Assembly: GCA_026393475.1 (NCBI GenBank)
Contig: JAPLAA010000007.1
Location: 32,329 to 96,328, forward strand
Length of the DNA: 64,000 nucleotides
Reading direction: 5' to 3'
Source: Actinomycetota bacterium
Lineage (GTDB): Bacteria; Actinomycetota; Acidimicrobiia; Acidimicrobiales; Ilumatobacteraceae
The translations under genes and the position numbers were made by a program. Positions 63,787 through 64,000 of this stretch are shown here, piece after piece. Position 1 is the first letter of the stretch. Each line of letters opens with the position of its first letter. The notes under the pieces were generated by a model. That model was not told the origin of the DNA. It worked only from the letters and a program-made list of their open reading frames with translations, and searched no databases.

Positions 63787-64000
63787 ATGGGGACGAGCGC
63801 ACACACGGCCGGCACCGCCCGGACGTACCTCAGTCAGAACGACGCGATCATGTGGACCGTCGAGTCCGATCCACTGCTGCGCTCGACGATCGTCGGCGTG
63901 GTCACCCTCGACGGGACCCCCGATTGGGATCGCCTGGTCGCCAGGGTCGATCACGTCACACGGATGGTGCCCGAACTGCGCGAGCGCGTGGTGCCGGTGC
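63787..64000 (+). CDS. WS/DGAT-type acyltransferase, N-terminal part (partial)
   Basis: The open frame from ATG 63787 runs to the window edge (71 codons). It begins like wax ester synthase/diacylglycerol acyltransferases: 'YLSQNDAIMWTVESDPLLRS', the 'LS..D..fw..E' start of the family, followed by 'VVTLDGTPDWDRLVARVDH' and 'RMVPELRERVVP', the condensing-enzyme-like N-terminal segment. The catalytic HHxxxDG lies beyond the window, so activity cannot be judged. Storage lipids (triacylglycerol or wax esters) would be the product, as in mycobacteria. Confidence 0.82.
   Translation, partial: MGTSAHTAGTARTYLSQNDAIMWTVESDPLLRSTIVGVVTLDGTPDWDRLVARVDHVTRMVPELRERVVPV

Overview
The window is very GC-rich, densely coded DNA from a free-living actinobacterium. 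Coenzyme F420 genes, a DUF3499 protein, ComF/SecA/RF2/FtsEX order, DUF5719, a permuted SpoIID protein and many genes with a TANNNT box just before the start codon point to the Acidimicrobiia (Ilumatobacter-like). This placement is inference from gene content. No tRNA, rRNA, CRISPR array, insertion sequence or phage gene was seen.

Layout. 1-13.4 kb: surface-glycan and cell-envelope block with four glycosyltransferases, mannose-1-phosphate guanylyltransferase, an NAD-dependent epimerase, GDP-mannose 4,6-dehydratase, a Wzx-like flippase, an LPXTG-anchored protein, F420 gene cofD and a SpoIID protein carrying cell-surface repeats. 13.4-19.4 kb: a DLSKL-repeat protein, a giant GT2/membrane protein translationally coupled to a DUF5719 protein, and a membrane thioredoxin. 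19.4-30.8 kb: FtsH, DUF3499, CPBP protease, a 953-residue membrane protein, phosphomannomutase, a Trm112-like protein and two large secreted proteins (three RLVDTR-type domains; LamG plus a seven-repeat FG-GAP propeller). 30.8-40.6 kb: core housekeeping genes ahcY, comF-like, secA, prfB, ftsE and ftsX, interrupted by a GT87-like/YczE pair on the other strand. 40.6-50.7 kb: crotonase, a 58-residue protein behind a structured leader, truncated haemoglobin, a menB-trmH-kinase operon, an alpha/beta hydrolase, cofE, a methyltransferase-APH pair, a DUF222-HNH protein and small flavin/F420-type and membrane proteins. 50.7-64 kb: Ddn-like F420 enzyme, lipoprotein GDPD, a divergent second FtsH, TetR, GGCT, two MFS transporters, an LLM-class F420 oxidoreductase, a DUF1537 kinase-PdxA2 pair for C4 sugar acids, a GNAT/acyl-CoA-synthetase fusion and the start of a WS/DGAT acyltransferase.

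How the genes fit together. Phosphomannomutase, the guanylyltransferase and Gmd supply GDP-mannose and GDP-4-keto-6-deoxymannose. The glycosyltransferases, flippase and GT-C-like membrane proteins can build and export a glycan, and several secreted proteins with Thr/Pro-rich or beta-repeat segments are plausible surface partners. cofD and cofE make F420, and three to four candidate F420/flavin enzymes lie in the same window. Gene content and part of the order match the mycobacterial Rv3240c-Rv3265c region, with notable absences (mtrAB-lpqB, hpf, whiB2).

The most striking non-gene signal is promoter architecture: 24 starts are preceded 6-10 nt upstream by a -10-like hexamer, which implies mostly leaderless mRNAs. 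The few genes with real leaders (ahcY, the 58-residue gene, the LPXTG gene, the DLSKL gene, ftsH2) stand out as candidates for extra regulation. A second theme is short tandem arrays (10-14 bp units) that abut start or stop codons at five places.
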